This document shows, one piece after another, positions 1 through 7,727 of a stretch of 64,000 bases of DNA. The DNA comes from Brachybacterium vulturis (GTDB lineage Bacteria > Actinomycetota > Actinomycetes > Actinomycetales > Dermabacteraceae): NCBI RefSeq assembly GCF_002407185.1, contig NZ_CP023563.1, positions 2,232,001 to 2,296,000 of the forward strand, written 5' to 3'. Below the pieces are notes generated by a model. It was not told the origin of the DNA. It made no database searches and was given only the letters and a program-made list of their open reading frames with translations. Numbering within the stretch: the stretch's first letter is position 1; every line of letters begins with the position of its first letter. A program made the position numbers and the translations under genes.

Positions 1-998
1 CGAGCGATGCCTGGTTCGACGCACTCGAGCAGCGCACCGACGTGGACTTCGCCGGCGAGGTGTGGCCGGTGCTCGCCCGCGAGTTCGCCCGCGTCCATCT
101 CGAGGCCCTCGCCGAGCTGGCGCCGTCCGCGGTGCACGGCGACTGGCTCCTCGGGCTCGACGCCGCGGCCACGGTCGCCGACGTCGACACCGTGCTCGCG
201 CAGGCGATCACCGACCCGCGCTGGCGCTGGACGCTCCAGGAGCTGCACCGCCCCACTCACGGCCGTCCCGTCTCCGCGCAGGACTGGTCGCGCCTGGTGC
301 GGCGACTGATCGCCGACGAGCTGGGCTCGCTCGCCGATCCCTGGCACCATCCCCGCGCCGCCGTCAACGGCGCGATGGGAGCGCTGCGTCGACGCGTCGG
401 ACGGCTGACCGGGCGCGGCGCCTTCACAGGAGCGTCCCTCGCCCGCGATGTCCTGGGCTGGTTCGACGGCGACTCCCTGGCGCTCGCCTCCGGACCGCCC
501 GCCGAGCGGGTCCGGCTGGTCCTGGCGCTCATCGAGGCCGGGATCATCGAGCTGATCGGCCCCGAGATGAGCATCGAGGCCGACGGGAGGACCGGGCTCT
601 TCCGCGCCGCCTCGCCGCTGACCGGGCGTGTGGCGACCTCCGCCGTGCTGCTGGAGACCCGCATGTCCAAGGGGAGGATCCCCCGCACCAGCGACCCGCT
701 GCTGCGCGCCCTGCTGGCCACCGGCCGGGCCCGCATCCACACCGTCGACGGCGTGCCCACCCACTCCCTGGAGGCCACCCGTGCCGAGCACTCCGAGCAG
801 GCGGTCGGCGGTCACAACCTCATCGCGGCCGACGGCACCGTGAACGGCTCCGTGGTGGTGCTCGGCATCCCTGCGGCCTCCACCCAGCCCGGCTCCGCGA
901 TCGGCGCCGCCCCGGGGGTGCCCTCGCCGCTGCTGGCCGGCGCGGACGTCGCCGCGAGACAGATCCTGGCGCGGGTGCGGGCGACCGTCAGGGTCTGA
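1..998 (+). CDS. FAD/NAD(P)-binding-type protein, 3' part (5' end outside window)
   Basis: The reading frame is open from the first complete codon (position 3) to a TGA at 996-998, so at least 331 residues of a longer protein are present and the true start lies upstream. The C-terminal section (GGHNLIAADGTVNGSVVVLG, then PGVPSPLLAGADVAARQIL) resembles the end of flavoproteins of the FAD_NAD_binding_9 type, where a substrate/FAD-domain strand is followed by a final helix. The N-terminal nucleotide-binding fold that would prove this is not in the window. No catalytic residue can be assigned. It could be another large oxidoreductase-like actinobacterial protein. The 3' end faces the convergent MgtC-like gene only 21 nt away. 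Confidence 0.5.
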   Translation, partial: SDAWFDALEQRTDVDFAGEVWPVLAREFARVHLEALAELAPSAVHGDWLLGLDAAATVADVDTVLAQAITDPRWRWTLQELHRPTHGRPVSAQDWSRLVRRLIADELGSLADPWHHPRAAVNGAMGALRRRVGRLTGRGAFTGASLARDVLGWFDGDSLALASGPPAERVRLVLALIEAGIIELIGPEMSIEADGRTGLFRAASPLTGRVATSAVLLETRMSKGRIPRTSDPLLRALLATGRARIHTVDGVPTHSLEATRAEHSEQAVGGHNLIAADGTVNGSVVVLGIPAASTQPGSAIGAAPGVPSPLLAGADVAARQILARVRATVRV

Positions 999-1019
999 GC
1001 CCCGGCGCGACCGTGCCCG

Positions 1020-1742
1020 TCAGGACTGGTCGTCGTCGGGGTCCTCGTCGCGGCGCAGGGCGACCCGCTCCACGCCGTCGAGCTCCATGAACGGCGGGAT
1101 CAGCTCGCGCACGGGCGGCCGGCCATGGAACTGCACCTCCATCACCACGAGCCGGAGGCCGTCCTGCTCGGTGCGGCGGCTGTGCTCGATCGAGCTGGTG
1201 AACCCCATCGAGGTCGCCACCGCCAGCAGGTCGCGCAGCACCCCGGCGCCGTCGACGTAGGTGATGCGCAGCAGACGCTTGGAGTCGGGAGAAGGGAGCC
1301 GGTGCAGCAGCGGGGCGATCACGAACAGCGTCAGCAGATGCAGCGCCGTGAGCATCACGGCGAGGGAGAGCATTCCGGCCCCGCAGGCCATCCCCACCGC
1401 GGCCGCCACCCAGATGGTGGCGGCGGTGGTCAGCCCGCGCACCACGTTGCGGCCCTTGAAGATGACGCCGGCGCCGAGGAAGCCGATGCCGGAGACGATC
1501 TGGGCGGCGATGCGCGAGGGGTCCAGGCGCACGTCGTCGCCGATCACTGCGGAGAACCCGTAGACGGAGACCAGGGTGAAGGCGCAGGACCCCAGGCCCA
1601 CCAGCACGTGCGTGCGGAACCCTGCCGCCTTCTGGCGGAACTGCCGTTCGAGCCCGATCAGGGAGCACAGCACGAACGCGGCCAGGAGCAGCTCGACCTC
1701 CACGAGCGTCGTGCTCGTGGCGAACCCGATGAGGCCATCCAT
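1020..1742 (-). CDS. MgtC/SapB family membrane protein
   Basis: A 240-residue protein with four to five hydrophobic segments in the first 150 residues and a soluble C-terminal domain (about residues 155-240). The segments carry MgtC-family signatures: LIGLERQ near residue 30, AGFRTHVLVGLGSC, and GIGFLGAGVIFKG near residue 90. MgtC proteins modulate membrane ATP synthase and phosphate or magnesium homeostasis in low Mg2+; a transport role is not established. The C-terminal part looks ACT-like, as in longer family members. The ATG at 1742 is preceded by a clear GGGGGAGGTGAG ribosome-binding site. The start is 116 nt from the OsmC gene, which is divergent. No magnesium riboswitch-like leader is apparent. 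Confidence 0.88.
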   Translation of the reverse strand: MDGLIGFATSTTLVEVELLLAAFVLCSLIGLERQFRQKAAGFRTHVLVGLGSCAFTLVSVYGFSAVIGDDVRLDPSRIAAQIVSGIGFLGAGVIFKGRNVVRGLTTAATIWVAAAVGMACGAGMLSLAVMLTALHLLTLFVIAPLLHRLPSPDSKRLLRITYVDGAGVLRDLLAVATSMGFTSSIEHSRRTEQDGLRLVVMEVQFHGRPPVRELIPPFMELDGVERVALRRDEDPDDDQS

Positions 1743-1823
1743 GGGATCTCACCTCCCCCGGTCAAACTAGCACCGCGGTCCCGCCGGGGGAGGCGCCGCG
1801 CATGACGGTCTGTGTCGTGGCGT

Positions 1824-1852
1824 TTGTCCGTGCCGGACCGGCTCCGCATCAT
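1824..1852 (+). promoter_or_regulatory. Promoter of the OsmC gene (leaderless)
   Basis: TTGTCC at 1824-1829, a 17-nt spacer, and CATCAT at 1847-1852, six bases before the ATG at 1859. This fits a sigma70-type promoter whose transcript begins at the start codon. It supports 1859 over the upstream in-frame ATG at 1802. Confidence 0.55.
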
Positions 1853-1858
1853 TGCTCC

Positions 1859-2299
1859 ATGGCCCTCAAGAGAATCCGCAGCCACGGTGAGCGCACCGGC
1901 GTCGAGCGCACCGACGTGACCATCCGTCGCCACACCTTCACGCTCGACGAACCGGTGGCCGCCGGTGGCACCGACACCGCCCCGACCCCGCTGGAGTACG
2001 TCGTGGGCGCGCTGAACGGCTGCGTCACGGTGCTCGTCGACCTCGTCGCATCAGACCTCGGGATCGCTGTCGAGCACGTGGTGAGCACGGCGGTCGCCGA
2101 GCAGGACCGCGACGGCATCGCCGGCGTCCCCGGCGTGCGGACCCACTTCACCTCGGTGCGCCTGGACGTCCAGCTCACCTCCTCCGCCGAGGCGGGGGCG
2201 CTCGAGCAGCTGGCCGCCGAGGTCGAGCGCCGGTGCCCGATGGTCAACCTGCTGCGCGATGCCCAGGTCGAGGTCGACGTCGTCTGGACCGCCGCATGA
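1859..2299 (+). CDS. OsmC family protein
   Basis: A 146-residue OsmC/Ohr-superfamily protein. Members are cytoplasmic thiol peroxidases that reduce organic hydroperoxides with a pair of cysteines. Both motifs are present: LNGC near residue 51 and RRCPM near residue 123, matching the two redox cysteines. The general subfamily is more likely than Ohr itself because the Ohr-specific signatures are not obvious. The ATG at 1859 is chosen because a leaderless promoter precedes it; an ATG at 1802 would add 19 unconserved residues. The stop overlaps the start of the downstream symporter gene (ATGA), so the two are probably translationally coupled. Confidence 0.88.
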   Translation: MALKRIRSHGERTGVERTDVTIRRHTFTLDEPVAAGGTDTAPTPLEYVVGALNGCVTVLVDLVASDLGIAVEHVVSTAVAEQDRDGIAGVPGVRTHFTSVRLDVQLTSSAEAGALEQLAAEVERRCPMVNLLRDAQVEVDVVWTAA

Positions 2300-3942
2300 G
2301 CGCGGTCGGCCTGTGGACCCTCGGCCTGGCCGCCGCCTACACCGCATTCCTGGTCCTCGCCAACCGGCGACTGGCCCGCCGGCCTGCCGAGGATCGCGCC
2401 GCCTCCTTCTTCGTGGGGGGCCGACGATTCTCCGCCTGGACGGTCACGTTCTGCATCACCGGGCTGTTCTCGGGCTCCAGCTTCATCTCGGTCCTGGAGC
2501 TGTCCTACCTGACCGGCGTCTCGGCCCTCTGGTACGGCGTCGCCGAGACCGTGCAGATCCTGCTCATCGCGCTGCTGCTGGTCAAACCGCTGCGCAAGCG
2601 GCTGGTGGTGACCGTCACCGGGATCATCGGGGACCGCTTCGGGCGCGCCGCGAAACTCGTGGCCGGGACCATCACCGCGATCACCTTCCCCATGTGGTCG
2701 GTCGCCACCACGATCGCCTTCGCCTCGGCGCTGCACGTGTTCACCGATCTCTCCCTGCCGCTGTCCGTCACGGTGACGGCGGTGCTGCTGCTGGCCTTCC
2801 TCTCCGCCGGAGGGATGCAGTCGGTCGGCTTCAACCAGACCATGAACTGCCTGCTCTTCGCCGTGATGGCGGTGGTCGGGGTGAGCGCGCTGCTGTCCGC
2901 ACCAGGCCGCGCCGCACTCGCGGAGCTGCCCGTGCAGCGACCCGACCTGCTGGACCCGCTGGCCACCGGACCGGCACTGATCCTGGCCTGGTTCGGCACC
3001 TTCCTGGTCAACGTCCCGCTGGCGCAGGCCGCCTTCCAGATGTCCCTCTCGGCCCGCAGCCCCGAGGAGGGCCAGCGGGGAATGGTCCGCGCCGCCGCCC
3101 TCGGTGCCCCGTTCATCGTGCTCGGCGCGATCATCGGCTGTGCCGCCGCGATCGCGGTGCCGAGCGGCGACCGCGGCCTCGAGGCCGTGCCCCGGTTCCT
3201 CGCCGAGGCCCTCCCCGCCCCGCTGGTCGCGCTGTTCTTCCTCGGCATCTGGGCCTGCGCGCTGGGCTGGGCCGGCCCCTGCCAGTTCTCCGGCGCGACC
3301 TCGCTGGGCCGCGATGTCGGCTCTGCCCTGCGCCCGAACGCCACCCCCGAGCAGCTGGTGCGCTGGACCCGATGGTCGCTGGTCGCGCTGACCGCCCTGA
3401 TGATCCTCTTCGCCGTGCTGCGCACCGAGCAGTCGGCCTGGTGGAACATCCTGGCCTGGACGCTGCGCAACGGCGCGACCCTCGCCCCGGTGCTCGCCGC
3501 CTTCGCGTGGCCCCTGGCCACCCGCACCGCAGCCGGCACCTCGATGATCGCCGGGTTCGGTGCGGGCCTGGCCTGGTACCAGCTCTCGGACTGGAGCGTG
3601 AGCGACTTCCACCTGGGTGTGCATCCGGTCTGGGTGGGGATGAGCGTGAACGTGATCGTCCTGGTGCTGGTCACGCTCGTGCAGGCCGGTTCCCGGACCG
3701 CCTGGCGGGCCGATCGCGGCGGAGTTCTCGCACTGGTCGGTGCGCTGATCCTGCCGGTCGTCACCGCGCTCGGGGCACCGGTGCTCCACCCCCTCGGGCT
3801 CACCGGGCCGGCGGTGCTCGCCACGACCGTGCTCGTGCTGGTGGCGGCGGTGCGGTGCGTGCACCACGGAGGGGACGCCGCCGGGCGGCGCGGAACCCGC
3901 TGCGAGGACCTCCGGCCGGCGGCACGCGCGGCCACCCTCTGA
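2296..3942 (+). CDS. Sodium:solute symporter family transporter
   Basis: A 548-residue integral membrane protein with about 13 hydrophobic segments along its whole length. The N-terminal part (LVLANRRLARRPAEDRAASF, FFVGGRRFSAW, GLFSGSSFISV) has the layout of the SSS family: a first helix, then FFVGGR, then a Gly/Ser-rich second helix. These proteins import solutes such as proline, pantothenate, sugars or carboxylates with Na+. The substrate cannot be told from the sequence. The ATG overlaps the stop of the OsmC gene by four bases (ATGA), which fixes the start. It ends 58 nt before the convergent MurA-like gene. Confidence 0.85.
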   Translation: MSAVGLWTLGLAAAYTAFLVLANRRLARRPAEDRAASFFVGGRRFSAWTVTFCITGLFSGSSFISVLELSYLTGVSALWYGVAETVQILLIALLLVKPLRKRLVVTVTGIIGDRFGRAAKLVAGTITAITFPMWSVATTIAFASALHVFTDLSLPLSVTVTAVLLLAFLSAGGMQSVGFNQTMNCLLFAVMAVVGVSALLSAPGRAALAELPVQRPDLLDPLATGPALILAWFGTFLVNVPLAQAAFQMSLSARSPEEGQRGMVRAAALGAPFIVLGAIIGCAAAIAVPSGDRGLEAVPRFLAEALPAPLVALFFLGIWACALGWAGPCQFSGATSLGRDVGSALRPNATPEQLVRWTRWSLVALTALMILFAVLRTEQSAWWNILAWTLRNGATLAPVLAAFAWPLATRTAAGTSMIAGFGAGLAWYQLSDWSVSDFHLGVHPVWVGMSVNVIVLVLVTLVQAGSRTAWRADRGGVLALVGALILPVVTALGAPVLHPLGLTGPAVLATTVLVLVAAVRCVHHGGDAAGRRGTRCEDLRPAARAATL

Positions 3943-4000
3943 GCAGCACCGGCGCGAGAGTCGAGGGAGAACTCCCCGGTGGTCTGCGAGACCCGTCCGC

Positions 4001-5536
4001 TCAGATGTCCCGGAAGGTCTCGATCCGCGCGCCGAGCTTGTTCAGCCGGGCCGCCAGATCCTCGTAACCGCGGTTGATGACGTAGACGTTGCGCAGCACG
4101 GAGGTGCCCTTCGCGGCGAGCATCGCCAGCAGGATCACCACGGCCGGGCGCAGCGCCGGCGGGCACACCAGCTCGGCACCGCTCCAGCGCGTCGGCCCCT
4201 CGATGAGCACCCGGTGAGGATCCATGAGCTTCACGTTCGCGCCGAGCTTCGTGAGCTCGGTGAGGTAGATGGCCCGGTTCTCGTAGACCCAGTCGTGCAG
4301 CATCGTCTGTCCGTCCGCGGTCGCGGCGATCACTGCGAAGAACGGCAGGTTGTCGATGTTCAGGCCGGGGAAGGGCATCGGGTGGATCTTGTCGATCGGC
4401 GCCCTGAGGTCCGAGGGATGGGTGGTGACGTCCACCAGGCGGGTCCGGCCGTTCTCCGCCATGTACTCCTCGGAGCGGTCGTAGCGCAGGCCCATCTCCT
4501 CCAGGAGCGCCAGCTCGATCTCCATGAACTCGATCGGCACCCGGCGCACCGTGATGCTCGAGCGGGTCACGATCGCGGCGGAGATCAGGCTCATCGCCTC
4601 GATCGGGTCCTCGCTGGGGGCGTACTCCACGTCCTTGGAGATCTGCGCCCTCCCGTGCACCCGCAGGGTGGTGGTGCCGATGCCCTCGATCGTCACCCCG
4701 AGCTGCTCCAGGAAGAAGCACAGGTCCTGGACCATGTAGTTGGGGCTGGCGTTGCGGATCACGGTCTCGCCCTCGTACAGCGCGGCCGCCAGCAGTGCGT
4801 TCTCGGTGACGGTGTCCCCGCGCTCGGTGAGGACGATCGGGCGCCGGGCCCCGGTCACCGCCGTGGTGGTGGCCTGGTAGTGGTGGTCGGTGGCGACCAC
4901 GTCGAGGCCGAAGTGGCGCAGCGCCGACATATGTGGCTCGACGGTGCGGGTGCCCAGGTCGCAGCCTCCGGCGTAGGGGAGCTGGAACGTGCCCGCCCGG
5001 TGCAGCAGCGGGCCCAGGAACATGATGATCGACCGGGTGCGACGGGCGGCGGCAGCATCGATCGAGGAGAGGTCCAGAGCGGCGGGGACACGCAGCTCGA
5101 GGTCGTTGTTCTCATTCAGCCAGGTCGCCCTCACCCCGATCGAGGTGAGCACCTCGAGCAGCCGGTTGACCTCCTCGATGCGCGCCACCTTGCGCAGCAC
5201 CGTGGTCCCGGTGTTGAGCAGCGAGGCGCACAGCAGCGCGACACCCGCGTTCTTCGAGGACTTCACGTCGATCGCCCCGGACAGGGTGGTCTCGCCGCGG
5301 ACCCGCAGGTGGCTCGGGCCGGAGCTGCCCAGCCCCACCAGCTCGGAGTCCAGCGCGGAGCCGATCCGCGAGATCGTCTCGAGAGTGAGGTTCTCCTGGC
5401 CCTTCTCGATGCGGTTCACCGCGCTCTGGCTGGTGCCGAGCTCGGTGGCGAGCTGAGCCTGGGTGAGGCCGGAGTGCTGACGGGCATCGCGGATCAGGGT
5501 GCCGATGCGGGCCAGATAGTCCTCGTTGTCTGTCAT
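4001..5536 (-). CDS. murA-like: XRE-type HTH fused to a UDP-GlcNAc 1-carboxyvinyltransferase (MurA-like)
   Basis: A 511-residue two-domain protein. About residues 5-65 form an XRE helix-turn-helix (LTQAQLATELGTSQSAVNRI). About residues 75-511 match MurA, which transfers enolpyruvate from PEP to UDP-GlcNAc in the first committed step of peptidoglycan synthesis. Signature residues remain: the SSKNA lysine-asparagine pair near the start of the enzyme domain and the loop cysteine in AGGCDLGTRTVEPH, equivalent to Cys115 of E. coli MurA. The protein may therefore be catalytically competent, unlike a pure regulator. The ATG at 5536 is preferred to the GTG at 5554 because TACGGT ends seven bases upstream. 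The fusion suggests DNA-linked control of wall precursor supply, which is inference. Confidence 0.87.
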   Translation of the reverse strand: MTDNEDYLARIGTLIRDARQHSGLTQAQLATELGTSQSAVNRIEKGQENLTLETISRIGSALDSELVGLGSSGPSHLRVRGETTLSGAIDVKSSKNAGVALLCASLLNTGTTVLRKVARIEEVNRLLEVLTSIGVRATWLNENNDLELRVPAALDLSSIDAAAARRTRSIIMFLGPLLHRAGTFQLPYAGGCDLGTRTVEPHMSALRHFGLDVVATDHHYQATTTAVTGARRPIVLTERGDTVTENALLAAALYEGETVIRNASPNYMVQDLCFFLEQLGVTIEGIGTTTLRVHGRAQISKDVEYAPSEDPIEAMSLISAAIVTRSSITVRRVPIEFMEIELALLEEMGLRYDRSEEYMAENGRTRLVDVTTHPSDLRAPIDKIHPMPFPGLNIDNLPFFAVIAATADGQTMLHDWVYENRAIYLTELTKLGANVKLMDPHRVLIEGPTRWSGAELVCPPALRPAVVILLAMLAAKGTSVLRNVYVINRGYEDLAARLNKLGARIETFRDI

Positions 5537-5542
5537 ATCGCG

Positions 5543-5548
5543 ACCGTA
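5543..5548 (-). promoter_or_regulatory. -10 element of the XRE-MurA gene (leaderless)
   Basis: TACGGT on the minus strand, with six bases between it and the ATG at 5536. It falls downstream of the alternative GTG at 5554, so a transcript from here can only use the ATG. No good -35 was found. Confidence 0.45.
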
Positions 5549-5621
5549 ACTCACAGATGAGATATCTGCAGTTGGGAGACGGTGCGGTGCTCCTCACGTT
5601 GCGCCGGGGGCCAGGTGAGGA

Positions 5622-6149
5622 TCAGAGGCGGGCCAGCACCGGGAGCCCGCCCACGTGCCCGGTGACCCGGTGGGAGAGAGCGGGATCATAGGGCTCCGCC
5701 CGCAGCGGCATCCCGGCCTCCGACGGGGTGCGATCGGCCTTGCGGTTGTTGCACTCCTTGCAGGCGGAGACAAGATTGGTCCAGCTCGACAGCCCTCCGC
5801 GGGAGGAGGGGAGGATGTGGTCGACCGTCGCCAGCAGGGCCTCGCAGGCCGGGGTCTTCGAGACGCTGCGGCCGCAGTACGCACAGCTCCAGTGATCCCG
5901 CTCGTGGACCGCCCGGTAGGAGAAGCCGACGGAGCGCTGGCCGACGCCCTCCACCCAGGCGCCGCTCAGCTCACGGGTGAGCTCGAGGGCGGTGGGCACG
6001 ATGCGGTCCCCGAGCATCGTGAGCTCGACCGGGTCGGCGACCTCGCGGCGGATCATCCCGAAGGCGTGGCGCACGGTGGTGGTGTGCAGGAGCTCGCCGA
6101 TCCCCGTCTCGGGGTCGTATCCGAGGTTGAAGACCCTGACCTGTGCCAT
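5622..6149 (-). CDS. HNH endonuclease domain protein
   Basis: A 175-residue protein. The C-terminal half holds a classical HNH nuclease: CAYCG near residue 94, VDHILPSSRGG near residue 114, and SACKECNNRKADRTP near residue 132. The two CxxC pairs should bind a structural zinc and the DH plus N/H residues form the metal-dependent catalytic site. The N-terminal half (VRVFNLGYDPETGIGELLH) is typical of a widespread actinobacterial single-copy HNH family of unknown biological target. A strong AGGAGG precedes the ATG at 6149. It lies between the XRE-MurA gene and a divergent unknown gene. No methyltransferase partner is adjacent, so a restriction role is not indicated. Confidence 0.9.
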   Translation of the reverse strand: MAQVRVFNLGYDPETGIGELLHTTTVRHAFGMIRREVADPVELTMLGDRIVPTALELTRELSGAWVEGVGQRSVGFSYRAVHERDHWSCAYCGRSVSKTPACEALLATVDHILPSSRGGLSSWTNLVSACKECNNRKADRTPSEAGMPLRAEPYDPALSHRVTGHVGGLPVLARL

Positions 6150-6313
6150 GCCTCCACCTCCTGGTCGCGTCGTCGAGGAAAGTGTGCCCCGGCCCGGTGA
6201 GCGGTGTCACGGCAATTGTGCGCCGATCGAACTGGTCCGAGTCCCTGCCCTCGTCCCCGCCGCAGTCGCCGCCGGTGCCACCCGGGAGACCTCTCCTGAG
6301 GCATGCTGGGGGG

Positions 6314-7714
6314 ATGACGGACGAACAGCGGGCACAGCGATCGGAGCGGGAGCAGGTGCTGTCCGAGTACGGCAGCTGGCGGCTCACCGCCGACGAGGAC
6401 GCGCCCGTCGCCGAGGAGATCCGCACCCTGGAGACCCTGCTGCGGCTCAAGGCCGAGCAGCTCGACAGCCCGGACCCCGGGCGGTGGACCGAGGAGCTGG
6501 CCACGGAGCTGCTCACGGTCGTGGTGCCGCGCACCGTCATACAGCCGCGTGAGCACGTGATGGACCTGGTGCCCACGCTGATCCGCTTCGTCACCTACCT
6601 GCGGGAGACCGGGCGCTGGCATCCGGCCTCGATGAGCGCCACCGAGGCGGCCGGGATCCTCGGCGGGCTGGAGTTCGCGGCCCTCGAGGCGGCCGACGAC
6701 CCCACCCGCCGCTCCTTCTCCACCAACATCCTCGGACACGGCATGGCCCTCGGCGTCGACCTCGAGGACGAGGACGAGCTCGCGGCCTTCATGCACTGGT
6801 ACAACTCGCTGCCCGATGACGAGCGGCTCACCCTCAGCGAGACCGGGCGTCTCGAGGACCCGGCGCGGCCGTACGACCGGGAGGCGGCGCTCCGGGCGGT
6901 GCAGGCCGAGGGTCGAACCGCGGAGGCGGAGGGACCGGTCCCCGGCGCCTGGCCCTGGTTCCTCCCCGAGCCGGAGGACTCCGGCGGCGCCCTGCTCGTC
7001 GACGGAGCCGCGGTGGAGGACGATGCGCCCTACGCCATGAACGATTTCGTGCAGCGGGCCGTCGCGCTGCTCGAGCACATCGGCGAGCAGCCGCGGAAGG
7101 TCACCGGCACCGGCGCCCTGAACCGTGCGGACTCCGCGGCCGTGCTGGATCGGCTGGGGCTGCGGTCCTCGCCGCGCACCATGTGGGAGCGGCCGGAGCT
7201 GGCCGGGGCCTGGGTCACGCTGCTGGACGGCGGGTGGCTCGAGATCAGCGGGGGGAAGGTGCGCCGCCTGCCGGGCCCGGTCCCGTACGTGCCCCCCTCC
7301 GCGGACGGGGACAGCACGGCACGCGTCGAGGGATTCGTGGAGTTCGGCCACGCCGTGCTCTCCGCGGCCCTGTTCGGGAAGGACGCCCGTGCCGCCGAGG
7401 ACGGCGGGTTCCGCGGCATGCCCGGCACCCTCGCCGCCCTGCTCGTGGCCTGCAGCCCGCAGGGACTGCTGATGCCCGGCGCTCTGCCACCGCCGGCCGA
7501 GGAGCCCCAGATCCCGGTCGATCCGGACACCGGCGAGTGGGACCGCACGGAGCTGCGTCGGCTGTTCGCCGTCCGTCGGGACCTCGACGACCTCGCGGGG
7601 ATGGGGGTCCTGGACTGCGAGGGCCGCCGCTTCGCGGGCTCCGCCGCGGTGATGGGGGCGCTGGTCGCGCTCGTCCGGGACCGGGGCGCGGAGCACGGCT
7701 TCACCCTGGGGTGA
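6314..7714 (+). CDS. Unknown acidic protein
   Basis: I do not recognise this 466-residue protein. It is soluble, rich in Asp, Glu and Leu, with no signal peptide or membrane helix. The N-terminal 150 residues look helical (for example TLETLLRLKAEQLD). A second block from about residue 235 (YAMNDFVQRAVALLEHIGEQ) contains a helix followed by LNRADSAAVLDRLGL, which could be a winged-helix-like unit. The ATG at 6314 is preceded by GGGGG and by CATGCT six bases further up, similar to the leaderless pattern in this window; an earlier in-frame ATG at 6143 would overlap the HNH gene start. It is convergent with the peptide transporter gene, 13 nt away. Confidence 0.75.
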   Translation: MTDEQRAQRSEREQVLSEYGSWRLTADEDAPVAEEIRTLETLLRLKAEQLDSPDPGRWTEELATELLTVVVPRTVIQPREHVMDLVPTLIRFVTYLRETGRWHPASMSATEAAGILGGLEFAALEAADDPTRRSFSTNILGHGMALGVDLEDEDELAAFMHWYNSLPDDERLTLSETGRLEDPARPYDREAALRAVQAEGRTAEAEGPVPGAWPWFLPEPEDSGGALLVDGAAVEDDAPYAMNDFVQRAVALLEHIGEQPRKVTGTGALNRADSAAVLDRLGLRSSPRTMWERPELAGAWVTLLDGGWLEISGGKVRRLPGPVPYVPPSADGDSTARVEGFVEFGHAVLSAALFGKDARAAEDGGFRGMPGTLAALLVACSPQGLLMPGALPPPAEEPQIPVDPDTGEWDRTELRRLFAVRRDLDDLAGMGVLDCEGRRFAGSAAVMGALVALVRDRGAEHGFTLG

Positions 7715-7727
7715 GCGCCGGTGGTGC

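Noticed and set aside
5622-6149. Restriction endonuclease for the HNH protein
   Set aside because: No methyltransferase or specificity gene is adjacent, and the family is a common single-copy actinobacterial HNH protein.
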